A program made the position numbers and the translations under genes. From positions 124,001 to 188,000 of the forward strand of contig NZ_REFJ01000002.1 of assembly GCF_003688415.1 (NCBI RefSeq): a stretch of DNA of 64,000 nt. Reading direction: 5' to 3'. Shown here piece by piece: positions 1 to 7,896 of this stretch (its first letter is position 1; each line of letters begins with the position of its first letter). This DNA is from Umboniibacter marinipuniceus. Lineage in GTDB: Bacteria > Pseudomonadota > Gammaproteobacteria > Pseudomonadales > DSM-25080. The notes under the pieces are model-generated. The model saw only the letters and a program-made list of their open reading frames with translations. It was not told where the DNA came from and ran no database searches.

Positions 1-677
1 GCTCCTTTAAATACCAAACTTCTGTCACGGCCAAGGCGTATTGCGGCGTGTTGGTGGAGCGGCGCGTATCGGGGGTGAAAGACGGACATAATCTGCAAGC
101 GCGCTGGGACCGGTGAACAGAGTCGAAGGACGCTATTTAACGGCGATCTCAGGCCGAGTTCGAAGCGCAGGGAGATTAGCTCCTCAAGCTTAGGAGCCCA
201 GTTTCGCAGCGCTAAGTAGGCTGGGGAATTCAGCTTAGGTGTGGGGGTCTGAATTAGGTCTAGGTGTTCATAGACAGATTCAGTGTAATGTCTTCCTGGT
301 GTATGGCCAGGACCGCCGTGAACGAGAATGCGATAGGACTGACTTAGTGCAAGCTGCGCTAAAACATACCAATTGCTTTCGTCACGCTTACCCGAATAAC
401 TGGACCAACTAATGTCGGTCTGTATGTCAGGTTGAGGGTATGAAGGGCAATAAAATGTTTCTATCGCTTTAACAAAGCCAATAAGCTCTTCTTCACATTC
501 TTCCTTCACTCGCATCAGCATTAGGAATGCGCCAATCTGAGTAGCTGATGCTTCATTACTTAGTATGGCGGTCATAGCTGTGAAAGCTTGCTGTTCAGTA
601 AGGTCTCGGCGGCCCTTTTGGCCCTTGCCTATTTGACGAATAAATTCAGCAAACGGGTGTTCGGTTGCGACACTCAT
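1..677 (-). CDS. ybiB: YbiB-like glycosyl transferase-family / DNA-binding protein (partial, runs off the window)
   Basis: An open frame on the minus strand starts at an ATG at 677-675 and stays open to the first base of the window, giving about 225 residues with the C-terminus missing. The start overlaps the tusE stop as ATGA, so the two are translationally coupled. The protein begins MSVATEHPFAEFIRQIGKG and has the helical N-terminal domain and the HGGPGH loop of the TrpD2/YbiB family, relatives of anthranilate phosphoribosyltransferase. Known YbiB binds nucleic acid non-specifically and is not a tryptophan enzyme. A ybiB-like gene downstream of tusE is common in pseudomonads. The assignment is by family resemblance; the true TrpD of tryptophan synthesis is less likely because of the degenerate phosphoribosyl site and the tus context. 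Confidence 0.75.
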   Translation of the reverse strand, partial: MSVATEHPFAEFIRQIGKGQKGRRDLTEQQAFTAMTAILSNEASATQIGAFLMLMRVKEECEEELIGFVKAIETFYCPSYPQPDIQTDISWSSYSGKRDESNWYVLAQLALSQSYRILVHGGPGHTPGRHYTESVYEHLDLIQTPTPKLNSPAYLALRNWAPKLEELISLRFELGLRSPLNSVLRLCSPVPARLQIMSVFHPRYAPLHQHAAIRLGRDRSLVFKG

Positions 678-994
678 AGGCAATTTTCTGGTTTAGGTAG
701 ACCAGCAATCTTACTAATGTATTTCGGGGGGCTACCGGGGAAAAGCTTAAGTAGTGCGATGCTAGAGGCAATCTCATCATGCCCTTCGCGCTTTAGAAAC
801 TTAATGAACGCTCGCATGGATGGGGACGTTTCGAACTGTTGATGGAAGGCTCGCGCAGCCTCAATAGCAACTTCATGGTTTTTGCTCAGTTCGATATTTT
901 CTTCCCGTGCCAGTTCTCGGGCAAGCTCTGGCGTCCACTGATTAAGGTCAGTCAAAAAACCTTCGGAATCCCGTGAAACATCGCTTAGGGCCAT
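674..994 (-). CDS. tusE: TusE/DsrC-family sulfur-relay protein
   Basis: This is the last carrier of the sulfur relay that brings persulfide sulfur to MnmA for 2-thiouridine formation at position 34 of tRNA Lys, Glu and Gln. The 106-residue protein has the DsrC fold signature and ends KPENCL, with the conserved penultimate Cys105 on the flexible C-terminal arm that carries the persulfide. Its ATG lies inside the end of tusB (10-base overlap), and its stop overlaps the ybiB start. Its place in tusDCB-E supports TusE rather than a dissimilatory-sulfite DsrC, and no other dsr genes are visible. Confidence 0.92.
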   Translation of the reverse strand: MALSDVSRDSEGFLTDLNQWTPELARELAREENIELSKNHEVAIEAARAFHQQFETSPSMRAFIKFLKREGHDEIASSIALLKLFPGSPPKYISKIAGLPKPENCL

Positions 995-1236
995 GTGATT
1001 ACTCGCTTGTGATCAGCACTTAGTTGGACTAACCCATTGGTATCAATGAGTTCGCAATGAGGACTGAGCATTCGCGCCTTACACGCACCTTCGTGAGCCA
1101 GTAATTGGCAGCCTGGAGTATAACCTGACGCTAGCAGCACCGCCTGACTCATTAATACAATCGTATCCTTCTCGCCAGCCGCCGCTTCGGCGAGTGAAGC
1201 ACTGGCACTGGAGTAAAGTAGATGAAGGCTAGACAT
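985..1236 (-). CDS. tusB: TusB/DsrH-family sulfur-relay subunit
   Basis: Small subunit of the TusBCD heterohexamer that accepts sulfur from TusA and passes it to TusE in tRNA 2-thiolation. The start is placed at the ATG at 1236-1234 because it forms a TAATG junction with the tusC stop. A GTG four codons upstream is in frame but would overlap tusC. The 83-residue product begins MSSLHLLYSS, as is usual for TusB. TusB is the least conserved subunit and lacks the catalytic cysteine, so the call rests on size and on position between tusC and tusE. Confidence 0.85.
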   Translation of the reverse strand: MSSLHLLYSSASASLAEAAAGEKDTIVLMSQAVLLASGYTPGCQLLAHEGACKARMLSPHCELIDTNGLVQLSADHKRVITWP

Positions 1237-1568
1237 TAGAGTATCCACACATTTTTGAACTCATCCATAAGCGCTTTAAGCTCGCTCTTGGGCAATTCTT
1301 TTACAGGTACCACAGTTTGCTTGGGTAAAGATGAACTACAGACAAATATATCTTCGAGATCAAACAGTTCGAGAAGTTGCAATTTGGCAGCCGCGGATTT
1401 CGCAAAGCTAGGGCTCTGAACCGTATTCAGTGCCAGTGCACTGGGACCCAGCAGTAATAGGGCGGCATCGCGATCGAAGTTAAGCGCTGCAATTAAGAGG
1501 TCAATACGCTCCTGTGCTACGGGTGTAGCATAGGGATCTGAAGTGAAGCAGATAAGTAGATCTCGCAT
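1236..1568 (-). CDS. tusC: TusC/DsrF-family sulfur-relay subunit
   Basis: Second subunit of the cytoplasmic TusBCD complex of the 2-thiouridine relay. The 110-residue protein opens MRDLLICFTSDPYATPVAQE, a DsrE/F-like Rossmann start, and keeps the family size. Its ATG overlaps the tusD stop by one base (TAATG), and its own stop overlaps the tusB start in the same way, so tusD-tusC-tusB form a tightly coupled unit. Function follows from the family and operon; no catalytic residue is expected in TusC. Confidence 0.87.
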   Translation of the reverse strand: MRDLLICFTSDPYATPVAQERIDLLIAALNFDRDAALLLLGPSALALNTVQSPSFAKSAAAKLQLLELFDLEDIFVCSSSLPKQTVVPVKELPKSELKALMDEFKNVWIL

Positions 1569-1954
1569 TAAAATCTCACCACTCGGTCAGCGCTAAGTTC
1601 AGCCTCGATTAATGCGCCAAGCCCGACAATATTGAAGCCCGACGCAACGGTAGCGTCTGGGAGGTCGTGGCGTTTGGCTTCGGACTTGTTGAGTATTCCT
1701 CTACGGGTAGCCGAGGCAATGCAGACGTTAAGATCTGTACCGCCAAGGGCAGCAATGTCGCGCCAAAGTGTTGCAGCGTCATGTTCATCGCGAGGGGAGA
1801 CTGAAGTTTTAAGCGCCGTTGAAGTGCCTTCACCCCAAAAGAACACACTTTCTAAGGTATGACCCGAATCCAATACAGCTTGAGCAAACGAGAGTGCATT
1901 ATGGTGCATCTCACTCAATTGAGGTGCGCAGCTTATAAGGAGAGAGAATTTCAT
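1568..1954 (-). CDS. tusD: TusD/DsrE-family sulfurtransferase subunit
   Basis: Catalytic subunit of TusBCD, which receives persulfide sulfur from TusA on a cysteine. The 128-residue protein aligns by eye with E. coli TusD: the motif LNVCIASATRRG places the conserved cysteine at residue 78, as in E. coli, and the C-terminus GLGALIEAELSADRVVRF is typical. The ATG at 1954-1952 matches the usual N-terminus. Upstream on the coding strand is a T-run and hairpin rather than a Shine-Dalgarno sequence (see the terminator at 1961-1982), so translation initiation here is unusual. Confidence 0.92.
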   Translation of the reverse strand: MKFSLLISCAPQLSEMHHNALSFAQAVLDSGHTLESVFFWGEGTSTALKTSVSPRDEHDAATLWRDIAALGGTDLNVCIASATRRGILNKSEAKRHDLPDATVASGFNIVGLGALIEAELSADRVVRF

Positions 1955-1960
1955 GGCTTG

Positions 1961-1982
1961 AAAAAAGGCGGCTTGCGCCGCC
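1961..1982 (-). terminator. Rho-independent terminator after the BI-1 gene, abutting tusD
   Basis: On the minus strand a GGCGGC stem, a GCAA loop and a GCCGCC stem are followed directly by six T residues, a textbook intrinsic terminator. It begins 9 bases after the stop of the upstream BI-1 gene and its T-run ends 6 bases before the tusD ATG. It may act as a terminator or attenuator setting how much read-through reaches tusDCBE. Confidence 0.85.
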
Positions 1983-1991
1983 TAATTCTGT

Positions 1992-2669
1992 TTAGTCGTC
2001 GTTCATTGCACCAAGTAAGTGCAATAGGTGAACGAAGATGTTGTAGATACTTAGGTACAAGCTAACGGTAGCCATGATGTAGTTGGTTTCACCGCCGTTG
2101 ATGATTCGTGAGGTGTCATACAGAATGAAACCTGAGAACAACAGCACTGAAGCACCTGAAATGGCTAACGAAAAGACCGATACGTTAACGCCCATTAGCG
2201 AAGCAACCAGTCCACCTAACGATGCCACGACAATAACCATCAAGCCAACGAAAAGGAAACCGCCCATGAAGGAGAAGTCTTTCTTCGACGTAATGACGTA
2301 AGCAGAAAGCGCCAAGAAGATGAAGGCGGTTCCGCCCAAAGCTTGAAGGACAATTTGTGCTCCGCCAGCGAGGCCAAGGTAGGCGTTAATGGTTGGTCCA
2401 AGTGACGCGCCCAGTAAACCAGTGAAAAGGAAGACTACACCAAGGCCAGCTGATGAATTTGCGGTGCGTGGCAATACGAACCAAACTAGGGCAATTGCCG
2501 CAATCATCATCATTAGAGCGGCGCCACGGCCGAGGCCGATTGCCATTGCACCGCCAGCGCAGATAGCCGAAAACGCTAACGTCATGCTAAGTAGCATGTA
2601 GGTGTTTCGAAGCACCTTATTGGTCGCCAGCGCTGAAGGCTGAGCGTAATTAGAAATCTGATCTTGCAT
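1992..2669 (-). CDS. Bax inhibitor-1 / YccA-family inner-membrane protein
   Basis: A 225-residue polytopic membrane protein with seven hydrophobic segments and a short charged N-terminus, the layout of the BI-1/YbhL/YccA family. The C-terminal segment YDTSRIINGGETNYIMATVS carries the conserved aspartates that form the pH/Ca2+ latch in bacterial BI-1 proteins. E. coli YccA is a substrate and modulator of the membrane protease FtsH; whether this protein does the same is inferred. A CAGGAG ribosome-binding site precedes the ATG. The gene lies just upstream of tusDCBE, as in pseudomonads, separated by a strong terminator. Confidence 0.88.
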   Translation of the reverse strand: MQDQISNYAQPSALATNKVLRNTYMLLSMTLAFSAICAGGAMAIGLGRGAALMMMIAAIALVWFVLPRTANSSAGLGVVFLFTGLLGASLGPTINAYLGLAGGAQIVLQALGGTAFIFLALSAYVITSKKDFSFMGGFLFVGLMVIVVASLGGLVASLMGVNVSVFSLAISGASVLLFSGFILYDTSRIINGGETNYIMATVSLYLSIYNIFVHLLHLLGAMNDD

Positions 2670-2848
2670 AGTTGTAGCTCCTGAAGCTATTTATAGTTTC
2701 TCTCTCTATTATGGGGTCAGCGATGGGCAATTTAAAGGTTTTTTCGTGGGAAAAACCGAAGTGAATAAAAATATAGAGGAAGTGACAAAACGTGATTGAA
2801 ATTGCAGTGTTTTTCAGGGTGAACTGCGAGGATATGATTTACTAAAGC

Positions 2849-2876
2849 AAAAAAAGGGACCTTGATAGGTCCCTTT
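2849..2876 (-). terminator. Rho-independent terminator of the promoter-distal tRNA-Ser
   Basis: On the minus strand, shortly after the encoded CCA, the stem GGGACC / GGTCCC with a short loop is followed by a run of T residues. A near-identical copy follows the second tRNA-Ser unit at 3075-3100. Confidence 0.85.
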
Positions 2877-2881
2877 GGATA

Positions 2882-2972
2882 TGGCGGAGAGATAGGGATT
2901 CGAACCCTAGGACGGCTACTAACCGTCGCCGGTTTTCAAGACCGGTGCTTTCGACCACTCAGCCATCTCTCC
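2882..2972 (-). tRNA. tRNA-Ser(UGA), copy 1
   Basis: Minus-strand class II tRNA of 91 bases including an encoded CCA. The acceptor stem is GGAGAGA/TCTCTCC with G73, the anticodon loop CTTGAAA gives anticodon TGA, the long variable arm is GACGGTTAGTAGCCGTC-like, and the T loop is GGTTCGAATCC. It decodes UCA and, with modification, other UCN codons. It is identical to the copy at 3106-3196. Confidence 0.97.
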
Positions 2973-2984
2973 GAACACGCCGCC

Positions 2985-3012
2985 ATTATAGCGAGCGTTT
3001 TTTACTTGGCAA
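2985..3012 (-). promoter_or_regulatory. Sigma70-type promoter of tRNA-Ser copy 1
   Basis: On the minus strand TTGCCA (3012-3007) is followed after 16 bases by a perfect TATAAT (2990-2985), with a GC-rich discriminator and the tRNA 5' end 12 bases further on, as expected for a strong stable-RNA promoter. Confidence 0.8.
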
Positions 3013-3074
3013 GAACTATTCAAAAAATGATGCGCTTCCCAATATAAAAGAACTTAGTTTAAGTACTTTTAATA

Positions 3075-3100
3075 AAAAAGGGACCTTAATAGGTCCCTTT
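3075..3100 (-). terminator. Rho-independent terminator of tRNA-Ser copy 2
   Basis: Minus-strand stem GGGACC/GGTCCC with loop TATTAA followed by TTTTTT, copy of the element at 2849-2876. It should end the upstream unit before the promoter of the next. Confidence 0.85.
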
Positions 3101-3105
3101 GGATA

Positions 3106-3196
3106 TGGCGGAGAGATAGGGATTCGAACCCTAGGACGGCTACTAACCGTCGCCGGTTTTCAAGACCGGTGCTTTCGACCACTCAGCCATCTCTCC
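3106..3196 (-). tRNA. tRNA-Ser(UGA), copy 2
   Basis: Identical in its 91 bases to the copy at 2882-2972, with anticodon TGA, long variable arm and encoded CCA. It has its own promoter and terminator, so the two genes are separate transcription units rather than one polycistron. Confidence 0.97.
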
Positions 3197-3209
3197 GAAC
3201 ACGCTGGCT

Positions 3210-3237
3210 ATTATAGCGAGCGTTTTTTTCTAGGCAA
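3210..3237 (-). promoter_or_regulatory. Sigma70-type promoter of tRNA-Ser copy 2
   Basis: Minus-strand TTGCCT (3237-3232), 16-base spacer, TATAAT (3215-3210), followed by a GC-rich discriminator. It matches the promoter of copy 1 apart from one -35 base and a few spacer bases. Confidence 0.8.
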
Positions 3238-3302
3238 GTACTTTTTAAAAAATAATGTAAAATCAGTGGCTTACGTGCCAAAGCCACTGATTATTCTAGC
3301 TG

Positions 3303-6300
3303 CTATTGACCGCGAGGGTCGTTAGCAGGGCGCTTCAATACTCGTTTTTCACGTTCCGGAACTGGGTTCGGTGCCGCACCGTCTTGGTAGCTAACTTCGG
3401 TGAGTGTAACGACCTCAACGTCAGCTGCCTTGGCGTTAACACGAGGGTCGTTAACGGGGCGTTTCAATTCGCGAGCTGAGCGCTTTACTGGCGCCGGAGC
3501 TTCAACTGCTGTTGCGACTTCGATTTCTGCCTCTACTTCGGCAGCGGCTTCTACTTCAACAGGAGCTTCTACTTCGGCAGCGGCTTCTACTTCAACAGGA
3601 GCTTCTACTTCGGCAGCGGCTTCTACTTCGGCAGCGGCTTCTACTTCAACAGGAGCTTCTACTTCAACAGGAGCTTCTACTTCAACAGGAGCTTCTACTT
3701 CGGTAGCGGCTTCTACTTCAGCAGGAGCTTCTACTTCAGCAGGAGCTTCTACTTCAGCAGGAGCTTCTACTTCAGCAGGAGCTTCTACTTCGGTAGCGGC
3801 TTCTACTTCAGCAGGAGCTTCTACTTCGGCAGCGGCTTCTACTTCGGCAGCGGCTTCTGCTTCAGCAGGAGCTTCTACTTCGGCAGGAGCTTCTACTTCG
3901 GCAGCGGCTGCTACTTCGACAGGAGCCGAAACAACAGGAGTTGCTTCAGTGTCCGGAGTGGAGGTAACAGCTGTTCCGTTCGCTACCTCAGTGTCATTCA
4001 CTGCGTCTGCGTTGTTAGTGGCTTCAGCGTGCTTTTCTTCGTCACCAGAGCGTTCTTTTCGCGGCGAGCGAGGAGGCTTCGGTGCAGTCAAGTCGTTAAC
4101 CGGCAGCTCCTTGGTATTGCGAGGGCGAGCGTCAACTCGTCCATTACGCTCACGCGATGTTTTTTCACTCTTGTCAGTAACAATTGCAATCTCTGCTACG
4201 TCGAAGCTAGGGGTAGGTGTGCTTTCTACCTCAGGCTTCTTCGCTTCAACTTTCTTCTCCGTCGCCGTGGTTGGCGTTTGCTCGGTAGAAACTGCTGAAT
4301 TCTCTACAGCTTCTGGTGCCGCCACGGGTGCATTCGAACGATTACGCTGACGATTACGCGGGCGCTTATTCTGAGGGCGCTTAGCGGGACGCGAGTCGTT
4401 AGCTTCCGGGCGTGATTTAGCTTCGTTCGGGCTGCTATCGGCGCCCATCACTGTAGTGACTTCAGGCGGTTGCTCGGTAGAGTGATCACGACGGTTGCGG
4501 TTGCCACGGCGCTTGTTGTTGCGAGAGCCTTCGTTGCGGTTGCGACGGTTGCGGTCATTCGGGCGAGCTGGTCTGCCAGAATTACGCTGGTTGCGATGAC
4601 GTGAACCGTTTTTTGGCGCTTCCTTCGTTTCTTCTTCCTCAGTAAACCAGGCTAAGATTCGTGCGAATAAACCCTTTGGTTCTGCTTTTGCTTTAGGTTT
4701 GCGACGGTTATTCTGGCGACCTTTTGGCTTTTCGGCTTCTTTGGCCTTTTCCAGTGTTTGACGCGAAGGCGGCTTCGATGTTGGTACCACGTTCTTGACT
4801 GCTGGCGAGTCGATGTCAGCCATGCTGACTTCAGTGGGCTCGGCAGCGGCGAGTGTTTGTGAAGCTTCGTCGCTCAGGCCGATGCTCAAGCTCAATGCGC
4901 CTGCCTCGGCATCAGATTCACGAAGTCGAAGTACTTCAAAGTGTGGGGTAACAAGCTCTTGATTCGGTACTATCACAACACGAGAGTCATGACGTGACTC
5001 GATGTCTGAAATAGCTTTACGCTTCTCGTTAAGTAAGAAGGTTGCTACTTCGACAGGGGTTACAGCGCGAATTTCGGCTGAATGCTCCTTCTGAGCCTCT
5101 TCTTCGATTAGACGCAGGATAGACAGCGCGAGTGACTTGGTGGCACGGATGGTGCCTACGCCAGAACAGCGTGGGCAAACGTGGCCCATGGTCTCGCCCA
5201 ACGACGGACGCAGGCGCTGACGTGACATTTCCATCAGACCAAAGCGTGAAATTTTCCCGTATTGTGTGCGCGCGCGATCTACTGTGAGGGCTTCACGAAC
5301 TCGGTTCTCTACAGCTCGCTGATGTTTAGCAGCGCTCATGTCAATAAAGTCGATGACGATCAACCCGCCAATGTCGCGCAATCGCAGCTGACGGGCGATT
5401 TCGTCGGCTGCTTCAAGGTTGGTGTTCGCAGCAGTCTCTTCAATGTCAGAACCGCGCGTTGCACGCGCAGAGTTGATGTCAATTGAAACGAGTGCTTCCG
5501 TTTGATCGATGACGATCGAGCCGCCTGATGGAAGTGAGACTTCGCGTTGGAAGGCCGTTTCAATCTGGCTTTCGATTTGGAAGCGATTGAACAGCGGAAT
5601 TGGGTCGTCGTAAAGTTTGATCTTATGGCGAGAATTAGGCATCACTTGATTAACAAATAGTGATGCAAGGTCGAACGCTTCCTTATTATCGATAAGTACT
5701 TCGCCAATATCGTTACGAAGGTAGTCGCGAATGGTGCGAAGAATAACGTTGCTTTCGCGGAAGAGGAAGTGCGGTGCTTTCGCTGCGTCAGCTTCAGCTT
5801 TGATTGAGGTCCAAACCTGAGTCAGATAATCTAAATCCCATTGGAGTTCGTCAGACGTACGTCCTACACCGGCGGTACGAACAATGACTCCCATGCCATC
5901 CGGTGAAGACAGGTTGGACATCGCATCGCGAAGTTGGGCGCGCTCTTCGCCCTCAATACGCCTTGAGATACCTCCAGCGCGAGGGTTGTTTGGCATCAAT
6001 ACTAAGTAGCGACCAGCCAGGCTGATGAAGGTGGTAAGTGCCGCGCCTTTGTTGCCGCGTTCTTCTTTGTCTACCTGAACGATAACCTCAGTTCCTTCGC
6101 GAACAAGATCTTTGATCTTTCCACGGCCAGATTCACCCTGGCTCTGTTTACTGAAGTATTCGCGGGAAATTTCCTTTAGCGGCAGGAAGCCGTGTCGCTC
6201 TGCACCGTATTCAACGAATGCGGCTTCGAGGCTAGGCTCTACGCGGGTGATCTTACCTTTGTAGATGTTTGATTTTTTTTGCTCGCGAGTACGATTTTCA

Positions 6301-6386
6301 ATATCTAAATCGAACAGACGTTGTCCGTCTACGAGAGCTACACGCAATTCCTCTTGCTGTGTAGCGTTTATTAGCATTCTTTTCAT
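3303..6386 (-). CDS. rne: Ribonuclease E with repeat-rich C-terminal scaffold
   Basis: Endoribonuclease that starts mRNA decay, matures rRNA and tRNA, and scaffolds the degradosome at the inner membrane. The N-terminal half is canonical: S1 domain at about 39-119, DNase I-like catalytic region with [11 protein letters not shown] (Asp near 303) and LIVIDFIDM (Asp near 346) for Mg2+, and the zinc link CPRC near 405. The C-terminal half is disordered: arginine-rich RNA-binding segments at about 570-690, then 21 alanine/glutamate/valine hexapeptide repeats, then two copies of an LKRPxNDPR motif, the last at the extreme C-terminus. NDPR-type motifs have been linked to PNPase binding in Pseudomonas RNase E; the same role here is inference. 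Length (1027) is near the E. coli protein. A long leader precedes it. Confidence 0.97.
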   Translation of the reverse strand: MKRMLINATQQEELRVALVDGQRLFDLDIENRTREQKKSNIYKGKITRVEPSLEAAFVEYGAERHGFLPLKEISREYFSKQSQGESGRGKIKDLVREGTEVIVQVDKEERGNKGAALTTFISLAGRYLVLMPNNPRAGGISRRIEGEERAQLRDAMSNLSSPDGMGVIVRTAGVGRTSDELQWDLDYLTQVWTSIKAEADAAKAPHFLFRESNVILRTIRDYLRNDIGEVLIDNKEAFDLASLFVNQVMPNSRHKIKLYDDPIPLFNRFQIESQIETAFQREVSLPSGGSIVIDQTEALVSIDINSARATRGSDIEETAANTNLEAADEIARQLRLRDIGGLIVIDFIDMSAAKHQRAVENRVREALTVDRARTQYGKISRFGLMEMSRQRLRPSLGETMGHVCPRCSGVGTIRATKSLALSILRLIEEEAQKEHSAEIRAVTPVEVATFLLNEKRKAISDIESRHDSRVVIVPNQELVTPHFEVLRLRESDAEAGALSLSIGLSDEASQTLAAAEPTEVSMADIDSPAVKNVVPTSKPPSRQTLEKAKEAEKPKGRQNNRRKPKAKAEPKGLFARILAWFTEEEETKEAPKNGSRHRNQRNSGRPARPNDRNRRNRNEGSRNNKRRGNRNRRDHSTEQPPEVTTVMGADSSPNEAKSRPEANDSRPAKRPQNKRPRNRQRNRSNAPVAAPEAVENSAVSTEQTPTTATEKKVEAKKPEVESTPTPSFDVAEIAIVTDKSEKTSRERNGRVDARPRNTKELPVNDLTAPKPPRSPRKERSGDEEKHAEATNNADAVNDTEVANGTAVTSTPDTEATPVVSAPVEVAAAAEVEAPAEVEAPAEAEAAAEVEAAAEVEAPAEVEAATEVEAPAEVEAPAEVEAPAEVEAPAEVEAATEVEAPVEVEAPVEVEAPVEVEAAAEVEAAAEVEAPVEVEAAAEVEAPVEVEAAAEVEAEIEVATAVEAPAPVKRSARELKRPVNDPRVNAKAADVEVVTLTEVSYQDGAAPNPVPEREKRVLKRPANDPRGQ
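3531..3910. repeat. 18-bp tandem repeat array inside rne (about 21 units)
   Basis: About 21 tandem 18-bp units (plus-strand form gcttctacttcagcagga) lie in frame in rne and encode the hexapeptide A-[AP]-[ATV]-E-V-E. Four variants ([24 protein letters not shown]) alternate in blocks, the pattern left by unequal exchange or slippage. Because the unit is a multiple of three, copy-number change alters scaffold length without breaking the frame. Confidence 0.93.
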
Positions 6387-6945
6387 GCGTTCTATTGCTC
6401 ACTATATGAGTGGCGATGTCGCGTCGAATGCCCGGCTAGGGGTGCTGACCAGCATGACTGCGCGCTGAGGGGCAGGTAGGGTCAACTTATTCTGAGTTAA
6501 CAGAATGATCCAGTTTTTATCGTCAGTTTTAGTACGACTGACGTGTCATCTTAAACCAAAACGCCTCTGCCTAAGTTTCTAAGCAGCTGCTTATCGTTGG
6601 AATTTCTCGATAAGCTTACGTTGAAGTGTGAATCTAATATTACGCCCAGCCTGGGACGTTTCGGCGTTTTCGCCTTTACTTAACATGTAAACTGCCTCAG
6701 CAATTTACCTAAAAATTTTGTCTTCGAGCCTAGATCATTAAAAACCGTTGAGGGATCTAGCTACCACCTCGAAATCGCTTTCCGACTACCAATCCGTTCA
6801 TGTTTAACGGATGCTTTTATTCGGAGTACATATTACAGCGACTCGCGACTATACCACTAATTCTAGTCATGTGGAAGTGTGTGGGGTCAAAGATAGCAAT
6901 ACATAAGTTGAACCTTAACGACATCTATCTGATAAACTTGCCGAT
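6387..6945. other. 559-base intergenic region between rne and rluC with several hairpins; probable structured rne leader
   Basis: No credible gene fits here. The two flanking genes diverge, so the region holds both promoters. Perfect or near-perfect inverted repeats are visible at 6521-6543 (CGTCAGT stem), 6589-6615 (GCTTATCG stem, 11-base loop), 6663-6674 (GGCG-TTTT-CGCC) and 6792-6812 (ATCCGTT stem). On the minus strand these would form a series of stem-loops in a long rne 5' leader. E. coli rne has a long structured leader used for autoregulation by RNase E; an analogous role here is inferred. A weak rne promoter candidate is TTGACC at 6890-6885 with TAGAAT 19 bases downstream on the minus strand. 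Confidence 0.5.
6908..6936 (+). promoter_or_regulatory. Candidate rluC promoter
   Basis: TTGAAC (6908-6913), 17-base spacer, GATAAA (6931-6936). Transcription would begin around 6942-6944, only a few bases before the rluC ATG at 6946, implying an almost leaderless mRNA. The spacing is ideal but the -10 is one base from consensus. Confidence 0.4.
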
Positions 6946-7896
6946 ATGACAGATAAAGTAATTAGTGACACTGTTCAATTCGTCACCATTAATGATGATC
7001 GGGCGGGACAGCGCCTCGATAATTTTCTCATCGCAGTCCTCAAGGGTGTGCCGAAGAGTCGTATCTATCGAATACTCCGCAAGGGCGAGGTGCGAGTCAA
7101 TAAGAAGCGTGTTAAGCCTGAGTATCGTTTAGCGAACGATGATGTGGTTCGTATCCCACCTATTCGTATTAGCGAAAAAGTCGAAGCGGTAGCAAGCTCC
7201 GGTCTTCTAACTGCTATCGAAAGTGCAATCGTGTTTGAAAGTGATGCCTTGATGGTGGTGAATAAGCCGTCTGGTATCGCCGTGCACGGTGGTTCAGGTA
7301 TTTCATTAGGGTTGATTGAGGCGCTGCGTCAACTTCGACCTGATCAGAAGTTTTTGGAATTGGTCCATCGTTTGGATCGAGATACCAGCGGTTTGATTAT
7401 GGTGGCGAAAAAACGGGCCATGCTCGTTTGGCTTCATAAACAGCTTCAGCAGGATGGTGTTGATAAGCGTTATCTTGCGCTGGTTGAAGGGCAGTGGTCT
7501 AAGCGCAAACTCAAGGTTGATGCGCCGCTTGAAAAAAATACCCTGCAGTCAGGTGAGCGGATGGTTCGTGTAAGTCCGTCTGGTAAGGCTTCGCTGACAA
7601 AATTCCAGTTGATCGAGAGCTTGGCGGGAGCGAGTTTGATTGAGGCTAAACCCGTTACGGGAAGAACTCATCAAATTCGCGTGCACACTCAGTATGCGGG
7701 TCATGCCATTGCGTGTGATCCTAAGTACGGGAGTGACGAGTTTGCTAGGTTTATGAAGACTAAGGGCTTGAATCGACTTTTCCTGCACGCATGGCGCCTA
7801 GTCATTACGCTTCCTGATGGCGAGCAGAAGATCTTCGAAGCGCCGTTAGATGAACGCCTAGATGCGGTGGTTAAGAATCTTAGGGTCAGCGCTTAA
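6946..7896 (+). CDS. rluC: 23S rRNA pseudouridine synthase RluC
   Basis: Converts three uridines of 23S rRNA (955, 2504 and 2580 in E. coli numbering) to pseudouridine. The 316-residue protein has an N-terminal S4 domain (about 20-75, with GQRLDNFL and [14 protein letters not shown]) and the RluA-family catalytic domain with HRLDRDTSG, placing the catalytic Asp at 144 as in E. coli RluC, and the GRTHQIRVH motif near 240. Divergent placement next to rne is conserved in gammaproteobacteria. Its stop overlaps the next gene's start as TAATG. Confidence 0.96.
   Translation: MTDKVISDTVQFVTINDDRAGQRLDNFLIAVLKGVPKSRIYRILRKGEVRVNKKRVKPEYRLANDDVVRIPPIRISEKVEAVASSGLLTAIESAIVFESDALMVVNKPSGIAVHGGSGISLGLIEALRQLRPDQKFLELVHRLDRDTSGLIMVAKKRAMLVWLHKQLQQDGVDKRYLALVEGQWSKRKLKVDAPLEKNTLQSGERMVRVSPSGKASLTKFQLIESLAGASLIEAKPVTGRTHQIRVHTQYAGHAIACDPKYGSDEFARFMKTKGLNRLFLHAWRLVITLPDGEQKIFEAPLDERLDAVVKNLRVSA

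Larger units (their letters stand above)
2849..3237 (-). repeat. Direct duplication of a complete tRNA-Ser transcription unit (224-bp period)
   Basis: Two copies about 165 bases long, roughly 2849-3012 and 3075-3237, contain terminator, tRNA-Ser with CCA, -10 and -35 elements in the same order. The tRNA bodies are identical; differences are confined to the leader and spacer (for example CGCCGCC versus CGCTGGC next to the -10 element). The unique spacer between the copies is about 60 bases. Confidence 0.9.

Noticed and set aside
2862-3325. Plus-strand open frames across the tRNA-Ser duplication (sharing the GYGGEIGIRTLGRLL string)
   Set aside because: They are translations of antisense tRNA sequence, a well-known source of false genes.
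3400-4350. A long plus-strand open frame antisense to rne, encoding Ser-Thr-Ala-Ser repeats
   Set aside because: It is the other-strand reading of the 18-bp array in rne; periodic DNA without stop codons in one frame keeps several frames open. There is no ribosome-binding site or family resemblance.
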